Source of the DNA: Aselliscus stoliczkanus
Taxonomy: Eukaryota; Chordata; Mammalia; Chiroptera; Hipposideridae
DNA length: 64,000 nt
Direction of reading: 5' to 3'
Assembly: GCA_033961575.1 (NCBI GenBank)
Contig: CM066732.1
Location: 66,688,687 to 66,752,686 of the forward strand
A program made the translations under genes and the position numbers. Shown in pieces: positions 1 through 11,105 of the stretch. Every line of letters starts with the position of its first letter. Within the stretch, counting starts at the first letter, position 1. The notes beneath the pieces are model-generated. The model was not told where the DNA came from. It did no database searches and was given only the letters and a program-made list of their open reading frames with translations.

Positions 1-167
1 ACATACCCCCTACCTAAAAAATGTATATAAAGCCTGTAAGAAATAAACCGGAGAGCTATCTCTCCATTTTCTGTCTTTTACTGCAACAAACAGTTTCTGT
101 CTTTTATCGACCGCCGACGCCGTGTACACCTTCTCGAACCCTGGTCAGCGGAGGCAGGTCCCCCGCA
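1..167 (+). mobile_element. 3' part of an ERV LTR (betaretrovirus-like)
   Basis: Partial LTR cut by the window edge. A TATA box (tatataaa, 24-31) is followed closely by a poly(A) signal (aataaa, 42-47). A CT-rich R/U5-like stretch follows and ends in ccccgca at 161-167, the CA end expected of an LTR. Close TATA and poly(A) spacing fits class II (ERVK/IAP/MMTV-like) LTRs. The DNA after 167 shows no primer-binding site or gag, so a solo LTR is likely. The 5' boundary is outside the window. Confidence 0.55.
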
Positions 168-1009
168 GGAGTTCATAAAAATGTGGAGGAAGAATACGTG
201 CTGTTGTTGATCTCAGAAAAGTAAGATATCCAAGATTAAAGGCCCCTCTTTTCAGGTAAAAAGTAAAATCTCTTATTTCCAACAGTGAAAGGGCTGAACA
301 GACAGGCAGTAAGAACTTTCAAGGAAGCCATTTGGTTTTTAGAACAAGGAGAGACAGTTCTGTAGAAATCACATAGATAAGGCACATTTGCAGGAATTAA
401 TCTGTCAGTGAGCAACAAGGGAAAAAAAAAAAGAAACAGCATTAACAGCCCCACAGCTTCATCTCTCCTTGGGTTGGGAAAAAGTCAAGGCTAAAAGAAC
501 CCACATACAAATCCCTAGGCAACAAAAAAAAATCCCTGGTAGCCTGAAACCCAACTCTGACTCTTCCCTATAGAAAAAAAAAATCCTACAAATACCTGGT
601 CCAGGAAGAACTCCCTATATTCAAAGATGAGTAGTCAAAAAGGTACAGCATAAGATACTTACAAAGAAAGTACATAAGAAAAATAATGAGGGAAGAGTAG
701 GAGCAAAAAAGTTTAGTCATGAGAAAAATGTTTCCATGGGGCAATTAACATTATGACCAAACATTATACCAAAATAACAAAAAGAAAAAAATATGTCATT
801 GACAATGTTTAAGAAAAAAACAGGAAAACGATTAAAGTATCACTGAAATGAAGATGAAATTGCGAGTAACATACACATACACAGACACTACAGACATGTT
901 GTATAACAATAAATGAAATAGAGTACAAATGTAAAGAAAATATATCAAGATGAAAGGGAATAGCCCTGCACACTGCTAAATTCTCACACAGCCTTCAACC
1001 TGCCCAAAC
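168..1009. other. AT-rich stretch, nothing recognised
   Basis: A-rich intergenic sequence between the LTR end and an L1 tail. No convincing reading frame, RNA gene or repeat family was seen, though decayed L1 may extend leftwards into it. Confidence 0.5.
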
Positions 1010-1600
1010 AAGGAACTCCTATGTTCAGTGCATCATTATCTACAATAGCCAAGATATGGAAGCAACCATTGATAGATGAATGGATAAAGAAGAGACAGTA
1101 TATATAAACAATGTAATATTATTCAGACATAGAGAAGAATGGAATCTTGCCATTTATAACAACATGTTTGGACCTAGAGGGTATTATGCTAAGTAAAATA
1201 AGTCAAAAAAGAAAAAGACAAATACCACAAGATTTTACTTACATGTAGAAACTAAAACAAAACAAAATAGAAACAAACTCATAAATACAGGGGAAAAAAC
1301 TGATGTTTGCCAGAGGAGAGGAGAAAGGGGAAATGGGAGAAATATTCAAAGGGGAATAAGAGGTACAAACTTATAGTTATAAAATAAATAAGTCTCAGCT
1401 ATGTAATGTACAGCATAGAGAGAGGATATTGTCAATAATATGGGGACAAATGTGTATGGAGACAGATGGTTACTAGATTATTGTGGTAATCTCATTGTAA
1501 GATATATAAATGTCAAATCAATATATTATATACCTGAAATTAATATCTGTCAACTATACTTTAATGAAAAATGAATAAATAAATACTCCCTGTGAAGTAA
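1010..1600 (+). mobile_element. L1 3' end fragment
   Basis: Decayed L1 ORF2 end plus 3'UTR. It shares the order of phrases seen in the copies near 5.1-6.3, 13.6-14.3 and 52.3-53.0 kb: a segment about isolated counts 'caatagccaagatatgg', then 'aatggaatcttgcc', 'aaactcataaatacag', and finally the 'atagtcaataat' module ending near 1590. It is 5' truncated and non-coding. Confidence 0.8.
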
Positions 1601-2010
1601 GTTCTAAGTTGCAAATTTTAAAAAATAAATTATTTCCTTAGATGTAGTGTTGGATTTCTTTCTGAAATCCTCACAAGAAAAAAGCTGAACACACAAGTGC
1701 AACACTCATTGCTTTGGAAATATCTAAATTATGTCATCCCTGATAGTTATATATGCTAAAAAAAAAAATCAACAAATTCCTTTCTAAAATATAAAGGTTA
1801 ACCTGACACATGCAAAATGGTAAGGTAAGATTTAAGTTCAATATAAGAATAAAACTCAAAAAGCAGTTACAATAAGGATTAGATATAGCCATGTTAATAT
1901 GAATTTAGCTCTTATCTGAGGACAAGGGCATGAATTATATGACAACTCCACTAGAACTAGGATGTAGATACTTTTTTTTATGGTTACCAAGGTCCTTTCA
2001 AAGGTTTTCT
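1601..2010. other. AT-rich stretch, nothing recognised
   Basis: Short A-rich interval between two L1 fragments. No supported gene or repeat. Confidence 0.5.
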
Positions 2011-2405
2011 AGTCGCGCCTGGTCAAAATGGTAAAGAAAGTAAATGCTGTGCTTGCCTATTCTCAGAACAAAATTACAACATAAATATTACAATAAAACT
2101 GCAGAACAATCATCATTGAAAATTGCCTGAAGTCTAGCTGAACAGAAGTCCTATGAGTAAGGATATACAGAAGTCACCTCAAGACTGCAAGGAGGGGTGG
2201 AGACACAAAATAAGCTGGTCCCACACCCACATGTGATCAATAAAAATCAGGAGGGATATCTTGGTAGAATCAGCATTCTAGAAGATCAGGTAGCCAAAAT
2301 ACCCATTGATAATAGCAAAAAGAAAAAGTATCCCCCCAAAATGAGGACAGTTTAAGGAGCCTCTGGGACAACATCAAGTGTACTAACATTCACATCATAG
2401 GGGTA

Positions 2406-3067
2406 TGTCGCGTTGTGCATGACAGGGCCATAGGAGTTTAGAAGGGACAGCGGGGGTTGAGAAACAGAAAATAGAGACAAGAGACAAAGGATGGTTCAAA
2501 AGCAGTACTAGCCAGGGGACTCAGTGCCTCTAGGACAAAGAGCCCCGAATCGAGCTTGACTGCAGCTTTTACTGGGATACACACAAGGAAGTGGCATTGT
2601 TTTTTTCACAGTCTGTAAGTCACATACATTATACCAGAGAACTTAGCTCAGTCAAATCACCCTATGGCCTACAGGTTGCCTTTACCAAAAGTCTCATGAC
2701 CTGTGTAAGTGCACCTCCTGGGAGACAGAAACTTCTCATGCTGAGACTTAGAGACAAGAATGCATGGAGGACAGATGTTATCACCTGGTTAGGTTTCATT
2801 CTCAGGCAAGCTGTCAGCACTGAAGACAAGGGGTCTTTGGCCCATGTTCTTCACCTCCATGATTCCTCCCATGGTACCCCTGTGACTGTGTCTGGCTTGG
2901 GTTGCCCTGTCGGCCGCTTAGGGTTATACCCATCATTGTCTAACCAGCCGTCTTTTTGGGGTCCCATGGGGAATTGCCATAAGCATAATGAAAGTATTGT
3001 CTCCATGAGGATCTGATGTTAAGGGAAGGTGCATGGGGGCAGACGACTAGGCTGCTGTGTGACCACA
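2406..3067 (-). mobile_element. Solo LTR, class II ERV-like, with 6-bp TSD
   Basis: A 662-bp block interrupts L1 ORF1. It begins tgtcgcg and ends gaccaca, so it has TG...CA ends in either reading. It is flanked by the direct repeat ggggta at 2400-2405 and 3068-3073, and removing it restores the L1 sequence. On the minus strand the distal part reads like R/U5 (CT-rich 'tctcttgtctc' run), so transcriptional orientation is minus. A 6-bp TSD is typical of betaretrovirus-like ERVs. The open frame inside it (2591-3016) is incidental. Confidence 0.8.
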
Positions 3068-3565
3068 GGGGTAACAGAAAGAAAATAGAGAGCAAGTAAT
3101 TGAAAACCTAGTTGAAGAAATCATGAGAGAAAACTTCCCTAACCTGGTGAAGGAAATAAACATACAAACACAGCCAGCACAGAGAGCCCCAAACAAGATG
3201 AACCCAAAGAGGCCCACATAATTAAATGCCAAAGGTTAAAGACAAAGAGGGAATATTAAAAGCAGCAAAAGAAAAGCAGTTAGTTACCTACAAGGGAGCT
3301 CTCATGAGACTGCCAGTTGGTTTCACAACAGAAACTTCGCAGGCAAAAAGAGATTGGCATGAAATATTAAAAGTGATGAAAACCAAAGACCTACAACCAA
3401 GATTATTCTACCCAGCAAGGTTATCATTTAGAAACAAAAGACAGATAAAGAGTTTCCCAAATAAGAAAAAGCTAAAAGGAGTTCATCATCACCAAACCAG
3501 TATTATAACAAATGTTAAGGTGACTATTTAAAGAGAAAAACAAAGATAAAAAATATGACTAATAA

Positions 3566-3670
3566 GGGCCGGCCGAGTGGCGTGGTGGTTAATCGCTGGT
3601 TTGGGAAGCCAGCGGCCCTGGTTCAGGTCCCACATATGAGGGCGTGACACTGCCCTCAAAAAAAAATTTT
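3566..3670 (+). mobile_element. Short tRNA-headed SINE
   Basis: Head with tRNA-like A and B boxes (gagtggcgtggtgg, ggttcaggtcc) ending 'cactgccctc' plus an A-rich tail. It is flanked by a 17-bp TSD, aaaaatatgactaataa, at 3549-3565 and 3671-3687. It lies inside L1 DNA, so it is younger than the L1. Confidence 0.9.
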
Positions 3671-3764
3671 AAAAATATGACTAATAAAATAGCAATAACT
3701 ATATATCTATGAATAGTTACTGTAAATGTAAATGGATTAAATGCTCCAGTCAAAAGACAGGTAA

Positions 3765-4258
3765 GGGCCTGCCAAGTGGCTCAGTTGGTTAAAAATTTGC
3801 TTAGAGCAAGTGCCCTCAGCAACAGGGCCGCCAGTTCATCCTATATGGGCCAGTGAATGTTGGCCCTAGATGAGCTGTCCCTGAGCTGCCAACAGGTGGC
3901 AGGATGTCTCAGATGGTGTAACAACAAAATCGCCTGTTCAATGGTGGGCTATGCCCACCCACAACTAAAACCGAACTCAGCACCTTAAGCTGAGCTGCTG
4001 CCCGGATGGCTCAGAGGACCGAGTGTGCATTCTTAACAACAAGGGTGCTGGTTCGACTCCCGCATGGAATGGTGGCTATGCCCACCTGCAATTAAGATTG
4101 AACACAGCACCTTGGATTAGAGGCCACAAGCTGCTGACAGGAAGCCAGATAGTGAATGGCGCCCTCCACAACGAAGATTGAAGAACAACAACTTGGCCGG
4201 TCCCCTCCCCCAATTCCCCAATACTGTTCCCCTCCCCTAATTTCCCAATAAAATCTTA
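3765..4258 (+). mobile_element. Trimeric tRNA-headed SINE
   Basis: Three successive tRNA-like units head to tail: unit 1 begins gggcctgccaagtggctcag (3765), unit 2 'aggatgtctcagatgg' (about 3900) and unit 3 'cggatggctcagagg' (about 4003). A shared 3' tail follows (tgaagaacaa, then C-rich 'ccccaattcccca', 'aataaaatctt'). It matches the copy at 12596-13097 in order and length. No clear TSD; the 3' side abuts an inverted L1 tail. Confidence 0.8.
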
Positions 4259-4261
4259 CAC

Positions 4262-4365
4262 CCCTCACAAAGTGATAACCCCCCAATCTACTACCCTTCT
4301 GACATTGTATATAGCTATTACAATATCATTGACTATATTCTCTATGCCATACTTCACATCCCATG

Positions 4366-4414
<49 letters not shown>

Positions 4415-4578
4415 ATATATAATAGTTGACATTCAATATTATTCTACTTCAGCTTCAGGTGTATAACACAGTGATCAGGCATCTACACAGTCAATGAAGT
4501 GATCGCCCTGATAAGTCCAGTACCCATCTGGCACCCAACAAAATCTTTGTAACATTGTTGATTATATTCCCCATATTG
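4262..4578 (-). mobile_element. Inverted L1 3'UTR fragment
   Basis: Reverse complement of the L1 3'UTR module. On the plus strand it reads 'attgactatattctctatgcc' and then 'gtccagtacccatctggcacc', the opposite orientation to 'atagtcaata...gtactagac' elsewhere. It contains the TG microsatellite. It is an inverted piece or separate insertion inside the plus-strand L1. Confidence 0.7.
4368..4412. repeat. (TG)n microsatellite
   Basis: About 22 uninterrupted TG units inside the inverted L1 tail. Confidence 0.97.
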
Positions 4579-4607
4579 TACAAAATAGACTTTAAAACAA
4601 AAGCTAG

Positions 4608-5054
4608 AGCAGGCCGAGTGGCTCGTTGGTTAAGAGTTGGCTTGGGAGCACAAGCTCTGAACAACAGGGCCGCCGATTCAGATCTCACATGGGCCAGTGA
4701 CTCTGTGCCCCCTACAGCTAAGATGTTGAACAACAGCTCGACCTGGAGCTGGGTTGCAGTGAGTCGCCAGCAATGGCATAGGCTGCCGTGGGGCTTCAGT
4801 GGGCTGCCATGAGTGGCCGGCAGCCAGCGTGAGCTACCATGAGCCATGGTGAATAGCCGTCCAATGGCCCACAATGGATTTGCCTCAGCCTGAAGAGTGC
4901 AATGATCACAATACCAACATTGGCCAGTGAAGCAACATCCTCCACAACTAGACTGAAGAACAAAAGTACAGGAACTTGTCTGTTCCTCTTTCCCAATTCC
5001 CCAACACTGTTCCCTCCCCCAATTCCTCAATAAAATCTTAAAAAAAAAAAAAAA
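4608..5054 (+). mobile_element. Long tRNA-headed SINE
   Basis: SINE head (ggccgagtggctcgttgg), then a body of repeated 'ctgccatgag/cagccagcgtgagc' phrases, then the common 3' tail (ctagactgaagaacaaaag, 'ccccaacactgttcc', aataaaatctt, A-run). About 447 bp, same architecture as 9314-9774 and 58964-59425. It sits inside the deleted L1; no convincing TSD. Confidence 0.85.
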
Positions 5055-5231
5055 GTTATACCAAGAGACAAAGAACGACGCAGTATTTATCTGAAGAAAC
5101 CCAAAACACTATCTCGAAGGAACATGTGTATCCATATGTTCATTGCAGCAATATTTACAATAGCAAAGTTTTGGAGGCAGCCTTGGTGTCTGTCAATGAA
5201 TAAATAGATAAAGAGGTGATACATATATGCA

Positions 5232-5857
5232 TGGTCTGACAATTAAGTTTGCGAACTCATCCTAGAAAAAGTGCTACATATCTCACTGCTGAATATCACT
5301 ATGGTCACCTTTGAAGTACTCCCCTTGGGAAGCTATTCACTAATGGTAGCGCATTGTCCACCCTTCAAAACCATTTTGGAACTCTTTTTCTGGAATGGCC
5401 ATCAGAGTTGTTGTTATATTAACCTCGATGTTCTGAATGTCATCAAAATGTCTTCCTTTCAATATTTCCTTTATCTTTGGGAAAAGAAAGAAGGCATTGG
5501 GGGCCAGGTCAAGTGAGTAGGGAGGATGTTCCAATATAGTTATTTGTTTTGGCTAAAAACTCCCTCACAGACAGTGCCATGTGAACTGGTGCACTGTCAT
5601 GATGCAAAAGCCATAAATTGTCAGCAAAAAGTTCAGGTCATCTAACTTTTTCATGGAGCCTTTACAGCACTTTCAAATAGTAAACTTGGTTAACTGGTCT
5701 GAGTGTATGTATCACAGTGAGAATTCTATGATTGATCATGTAACGAATAATGCCACGGGTATAAAAATTATCGATAAGTAGTCCAGTTGGTACAAACTCA
5801 TAATGAATAATCCCTCTGATATAAAAAAAAGTTAGTGAACTTAATTTTCCAACCTTG
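5232..5857 (-). mobile_element. Mariner-family transposon, internally deleted copy
   Basis: A 626-bp Tc1/mariner-like element inserted in L1 3' DNA. The left end 'tggtctgacaattaag' is the inverted counterpart of the right end 'cttaattttccaacctt'. On the minus strand it encodes decayed C-terminal transposase: the HPPYSLDLAPNAFFLFPKIK block around 5450-5530 corresponds to the mariner D-block consensus HPPYSPDLAP. The N-terminal helix-turn-helix half is absent. It cannot encode an active enzyme. An extra segment of about 90 bp (about 5697-5786) is a diverged duplicate of the adjacent coding piece. Confidence 0.85.
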
Positions 5858-6364
5858 TACAATGGAGTATTACTCAGTCATAAAAAAAAAGAATGAAATC
5901 TTGCCATCTGCAACAGCATGCATGGACATAGAGGGTATTGTGCTGAGTGGAGTAAGTCAAAAAAAGACAAGTTCCGTATAATTTCACTTATATGTGGAAT
6001 CTAAAGAACAAAATAAATGAACAAACAAAACAGAACCAAACTCATAGATACGAAGAACATTTTGATGGTTGCGTAAGGGGAGAGGTGTTGGGGGAATGGG
6101 TGAAAAAAAGAAGGGATTAAGAAGTACAAATTTGTAGTTACAAAATAGTCATGGGGATATAAAGTGTATCATGAGGAGTATAGTCAATAATATTATAATA
6201 ACTACTTATATGTGTGGTGTCAGATGGGCACCAGATTTATCAGAGTGATCATAGTACATAACTGTGTAATCACTACATTGTACACATGAAACTAATTTAA
6301 TATTGTATGTCAAATGTAATTGAAAAATTAAAAATATTATATTTTCTAAATGAAACTAGTATTT

Positions 6365-6592
6365 CTTATAAACAACTTTATTTGCCCAGAACTCTGCAAG
6401 TGTTTTTACAAATATTATCATTTAATCCTCACAACAATTTAATAATGAAGATAACTATTCCCATTTTACAGGCATGAAAGGTATTTAAAGTTCAGGAATA
6501 TTGCCTGAAATTGCATTGTTTATGAATCATAAAGATGGAATTTGAACCTGTATATTTAACTCCAAAGTCTGTACTTTCTCCTGTAAACCATG
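6365..6592 (+). mobile_element. MIR SINE fragment
   Basis: Follows the mammal-wide MIR core: 'atcatttaatcctcacaacaa', 'cccattttacaggcatgaaagg', then 'ttgaacc'. Ancient, shared with all mammals. Confidence 0.75.
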
Positions 6593-7529
6593 TCAAATTC
6601 TTGTAATTCAAATTTATGTAATTCAAATATTGAACTCAGTTGAGGAAAATAAATCAAATAAAAACAAAGCACATATAATCTCAAATAAACAGCAAACTAC
6701 ACACCTATCCTTTCAACTATTTTGTGTCCTTATACAGAGCCTGGCTCATGGCAAGCAATTGATAAACATGTATTTTTTAATTTATTATACAGTAAGTGGA
6801 TTTGACTAACTGCTGAGAAGACATAAATGTGAACAGGTAAAAAGGGAACATACTGACAACTTTTTTCCATTGGGTAAACTCTTGCTTCCCTCATCAAATA
6901 ATATAATATAAATTATCATAATAAAAGTTCTCTCCTCATTAGCATGTATATCTAAATGTCTTTCCTGATCATAGTTTTTGAGAAGAAAACTATGAGAACC
7001 CATTCAGATTCTATTAAAATTTGTCCACAATATTTTACATCAAGTAATATACTAGCAACTTTTCATATATAATTTTATTTAATCCTCATTGCAAAGGAGG
7101 AGAATAAATTGTACGAATAAGTGTATGTTCTTGAATCTCTATGTCAGTAATTGTAGATCCAAAATTGGAGCCCAGGTCTTCTAAATCCTGTGTGGTTCCC
7201 ATTACACCAGTGGCCTTCAAAGTGGGGTCTATGCACCCAAGGAATATACAAGATCATCGACTAGCATTGAAAGAAATTAGTAAAACTTATATTTATCTAT
7301 ATACATATATAATATCTATAAATTTATAATATAAATTATACATATTATATATAATTTTTCATTCTTATTTTTTCATATGACTTACAAAATATATTAGTAT
7401 AGTAGAATAAGTATGTAACTTACACATAAATATATCTTTATTGAGGATACATAAGCAAAAATAATTTGTTGATGGGAGTCACAGTCAAAACATTACATTT
7501 TATGCACACATGTGAAGTGACAGAAACTT
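6593..7529. other. AT-rich unique-looking DNA
   Basis: No supported gene. A short piece at about 7205-7240 ('cagtggccttcaaagtggggtc') resembles the terminus of an old hAT (MER5-like) element, too decayed to delimit. 7290-7450 is very AT-rich. Confidence 0.4.
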
Positions 7530-7805
7530 ACAAACATGTTCCCAGGATTCTCAGGTGCCTGAAGTTCTGGTCCCCATCCATGAGAGCCTCTTGTAAGAAC
7601 ACCTGCCCTGGATAACCCAGCCCAAACCCCACTCCCATTTATACAAATTTAGAAAGAAAACTCCCAAAGAGGTTGGTTAGGGCAGGAATTCTTACTTCCC
7701 TTTCTGAGTCATTAAGTCTGGTGTACATAGGAATATAAATTTTTAACAACCTTCCCAAGAGATTCTGATGTGGGGAGCCACCATATTTTGAGAACCACAG
7801 GTTCA
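7530..7805 (-). mobile_element. Possible decayed hAT (MER5-like) fragment
   Basis: The right end reads 'ttctgatgtgggg...attttgagaaccacagg', like the inverted terminal part of MER5-type hAT nonautonomous elements. The left part is too diverged to confirm. Low confidence. Confidence 0.3.
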
Positions 7806-8284
7806 GAGGTATTTAAAGTCACCCAGATAAAATGAGGTCAAGACAGGATCGGCCCTAAGAACTTATCACACCTGAGAGGTCTGGACTCCAGCCAGTGCTT
7901 TATTTACCTTTCAGAAAACTAAAAATATTTTGAAATGAATTAAACTTCTAAAACTTTTCAAAATAGCTACGTAATGAAAGAAACTCTACATAGAGGAAAA
8001 CGAGAAGGAAATACACTAAGATGTTAGTAGTGGGGACTCGGAGAAATTTGAATTGTGGCCTTTCTTTTCCCTTCTACCCACTTTGTTTGTTTTCCAGCTT
8101 TCATACAATAGATATTTAGTCTGCATAATGAGCCATCTTGAAACACAAGCCTAATGTTTAATATGTATATTGTTATATTTTAGTTTCTTAGACATTTAAT
8201 TTAGAACATTAAACCACTGAATTTATATATTGTTAAAAAAATTACATTTTACCTCACACCTTTCCATGACATGTCATTTTCTCC

Positions 8285-8334
<50 letters not shown>

Positions 8335-9267
8335 AAGAGAAGTAGAGGAAAAAACCTTCTAAGATCTTTTTCTATATCCAGGAGTTACTAAAACTTGACA
8401 TAGACTGACCTTGTTCTGCCCCTTCATAAGTATAAACTAGGAAATCCTCTGTGTGGAAGCCCTGACTCTAGACCTTTCCTCTGGGAGCTTTCAATCATAA
8501 ACACCTACAGTGCAGGTCTGTCATGACTTCATCAACTTAGGTTTCTAATTTCTCCATTGATAGGTGAAAGATGTTACAAAAAGGGCTGGCTGGAACTCCA
8601 ATATATATGATATCTGATAATTAGAGTAACATAAAGGTTGAGGAGAGCTAAAGAAATAGGGGAACACTTGTCTTGGATATTTTAGAAGTCTTTCCAATCA
8701 AACTAATTTGACCAAACTCCAAAACATAAAAAAAAAAGGTTATTGAGAATGAGTCAGAGATTTCCAAAATAGACTCATCAAAAGCTTTTGACAATATTCC
8801 AGCACAGACTTAGCAAAGCAAAGCCAGCTGAGCAAAGCCAGTTCCGTAAGCCCTATTTGTTAAAAATAGAAATAGCAAACTAGAACAGTGAATACAAGTG
8901 AATGAATGGCAAGTAGTCAATTTAGAGAAATTAAAACTTGTGGCAGTATATTGTCAGAAAAAATAATAAAAGGATTATGAAAGAAAAGGTAAAAGTCTTA
9001 TATCAGTTCAAACTGAATAGCCTCTTCAAAATAACAAAGTCTCCTAAGACTAAGAAGGGAAAGAACTATTGAAGGGACCCTATCAAGTTAAAACATGTTC
9101 ATACATAAACCATAATTAATGTTGATAGTGTAAACAGGTAAGACACTGAAAAAGTTTACAATAAAGCCCAAGTGGCAAATTTGGGAATCCAACAATGACA
9201 CATCTCCAATAATCTATCACTTTATCATATCCGCTGCTATTACAAGACAATAAAAATAAAGCAAGTA
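7806..9267. other. Unique-looking DNA with a CA microsatellite
   Basis: No gene or recognisable repeat apart from the (CA)n tract at 8289-8331. Confidence 0.45.
8289..8331. repeat. (CA)n microsatellite
   Basis: About 21 perfect CA units. Confidence 0.97.
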
Positions 9268-9895
9268 GTGTTTACTTGGTCAGCACATATGCTAAAACTA
9301 AAATGATACTGAAGGGCTGGCCGAGTGGCGCATTGGTTAAGAGCTGGTTTGGGGATGCCAGCGGCCCTGGTTCAGATCCCACATGTGAGGGCCAGTGAGA
9401 CTGCCCTCTACAGTTAACAACAGCTCCTCCTGGAGCTTGGCTGTGTGAGCACAGGTGACGGTGTAGGCTGCAGCCCCTGCTGCAGTGGGCTGCCATTGGC
9501 TAAAGTGAGTGGGCAGCAGTCAGTGTGAGCGGCTGGCAGCCAGCATGAGCTGCCAATAGCCACGGTGAGCGACCATCCAGAGGCCGGCGACCGATCTGCC
9601 TCACCCAGGAAGAGCACAATGACAATACCAACATGGGCCAATGAAGCAACGTCCTCCACAGCTAGACTGAAGAACAAAAGGACAGCAACTCGTCTGTTCC
9701 CCTTCCCCGGTTCCCCAACACTGTTCCTCTCCCCCAAAATCCCCAATAAAATCTTTAAAAAAATAAAATAAAATAAAATGATACTGAAAAGATACTATAG
9801 CACATATACTACAATTGAAATGACACACAAAAGATACGATAGCCACTATGCAAGGATGACATACAAATTCTTAAAGTGTTTTATATTTGTCTTAT
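9268..9895 (+). pseudogene. U6 snRNA pseudogene, duplicated inside and split by a SINE
   Basis: The 5' part (9268-9313) resembles U6 from its first base: 'gtg..ac.t.ggtcagcacata' then 'ctaaaa' and 'atgatac'. A SINE follows (9314-9774). After the SINE and its TSD the U6 sequence resumes at 9789 with 'aagatac', then a second copy of 'agcacatatactacaattg' starts near 9800. It continues through 'atgcaaggatgacatacaaa' to 'aaagtgttttatattt' near 9890. So an internal region of about 40 nt is present twice. Functional U6 is about 107 nt with few changes; this copy has many, so it is a dead retrocopy. Confidence 0.85.
9314..9774 (+). mobile_element. Long tRNA-headed SINE inside U6 pseudogene
   Basis: Complete long-type SINE with head, body and common tail, flanked by a 14-bp TSD, aaaatgatactgaa, at 9300-9313 and 9775-9788. 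Any reading frames in it are incidental. Confidence 0.93.
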
Positions 9896-10859
9896 TTTTA
9901 CAAATGGAAATGCAGAAATGATATATCAGAAACTAATGAGATTGGTTACATAGGGGGCTAAGTGGGAACAGAGTAGAGGGATTGTAAGAAAGGCAGTGAC
10001 TCTTTTCTGAGTATACATTTATATATAGTTTTGACATTGAATTTTTGAATCATGTTAATGTTTTATGTAATCAAAAATAAAAGTAAAAATGCCAGAAGAA
10101 AACCTAAAATAACAGAAACAATATAGCCTAACTATATTTCAAGTTAAAAAAAAAAAGACACTGAAGCAGGAAAATAGAACTGAGTAACTTAGAACACAGA
10201 ACTGATGAGTATACACCCTGAGTCTAACGCCAAAAAAAAAAAACAACTTCAAACAAATATGGAACTGTAGTTAGAGGGTTTGTTTTTGATGGCAGTGTGA
10301 GTTAGCAATTCTAAAACCACCTTCTGTGTAATATAGAATTGAACAAATGATTGAATATATAAAGGATTAAAGGAGTCAGATTTCTCACTGAGGCAAAAAG
10401 CAGTTACAAATATCAAAAGGTAAAGGTTAGAATGAATCCTATGGTGCTGAATTAGAATAAAAGTTATCAGTACGAACTCATGGGTTTTAATTAACTAGAC
10501 AGATAAATAAAAAATAAAGATGTAGATATCTGTGTATTTCTCAGCTCTGCCTATTAAAAGGACCTAGAAGGAAAGACATCCCATCAACAATGAGCACACC
10601 TTAACCCTAATCTTGGTTTCTTAATACCATTTCCAAATAAAAGGAATCTATGTCCTTAGAAATATATTCGATTTTTGGTGATGAGGCAGGAATAGAAATG
10701 ATGAGCTTGGAACATCTTGTAGTGCCAGAAAGTATACAGTGCTCAAAAAAATTAAAGAAATTTTGCCAAAGGACAGAGGAGTCTGTTTGAAAGAGTCTGT
10801 TTGAAGACTGGCTAAATATGAAAAAAATTGAGCATTAAAATAAAATAACAATAATAACA
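9896..10859. other. Unique-looking AT-rich DNA
   Basis: No gene, RNA gene or confident repeat. The right edge, before 10860, borders the L1 5'UTR. Confidence 0.45.
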
Positions 10860-11024
10860 GGAGATCCAAGATGGTGGAGTAGATAAACACACTATGCCTG
10901 CATCCTTTCATGAGCACATTAAAATTACAACTAAATTATAGAACAATCAACCATCTGAAGTCTATCTAAAAAGAAGTCTTATGCCAAAAAATACAACGAA
11001 GAAGCCATGTCAAAACAGGTAGGA

Positions 11025-11105
11025 TAAGAGCTGGCTTAGGAAGCCAGCGGCCCCGGTTCGGTCCCACATATGAGGGCCAGTGACACTGCCCTCAAAAAAA
11101 AAAAA
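11025..11105 (+). mobile_element. 5'-truncated short SINE
   Basis: Lacks the first part of the tRNA-like head (starts at 'taagagctgg') but keeps the B box and the 'cactgccctc' + A tail. Flanked by a 13-bp TSD, aaaacaggtagga, at 11012-11024 and 11106-11118. The truncation is therefore original to the insertion. Confidence 0.9.

Larger units (their letters stand above)
2011..6335 (+). mobile_element. Internally deleted L1 carrying nested insertions
   Basis: One mosaic L1 in plus orientation. The 5'UTR piece (about 2011-2260) joins an ORF1 segment (2290-2399, resuming at 3074-3531). Its C-terminal translation around 3240-3480 has the L1 ORF1p pattern (ILKAA, VTYKGA, ETSQAKRDWHEI, QPRLFYPARLSF). 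ORF2 starts near 3690 (VNGLNAP-like). Most of ORF2 is missing: endonuclease-region sequence (4579-4607 and 5055-5090) passes straight to the 3' end near 5091. The 3'UTR runs to about 6335. Inserts are a solo LTR (2406-3067), short SINE (3566-3670), trimeric SINE (3765-4258), an inverted L1 tail (4262-4578), long SINE (4608-5054) and mariner (5232-5857). Confidence 0.75.

Noticed and set aside
2591..3016. 141-codon open frame as a possible gene
   Set aside because: Lies wholly within the solo LTR at 2406-3067 and has no domain; the frame is incidental.
3566..3640. SINE heads as functional tRNA genes
   Set aside because: A and B boxes are present but the sequence cannot fold into a full cloverleaf with paired acceptor ends and is followed by an A tail and TSD, so these are retroposed SINEs.
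4368..4412. TG repeat or other short repeats as a CRISPR-like array
   Set aside because: No spaced repeats with unique spacers anywhere; these are eukaryotic microsatellites.
9601..9846. Open frames on both strands around 9.3-9.85 kb
   Set aside because: They fall in the long SINE; identical-looking frames recur in the other SINE copies at 4.5-5.0, 26.0-26.6 and 59.0-59.4 kb.
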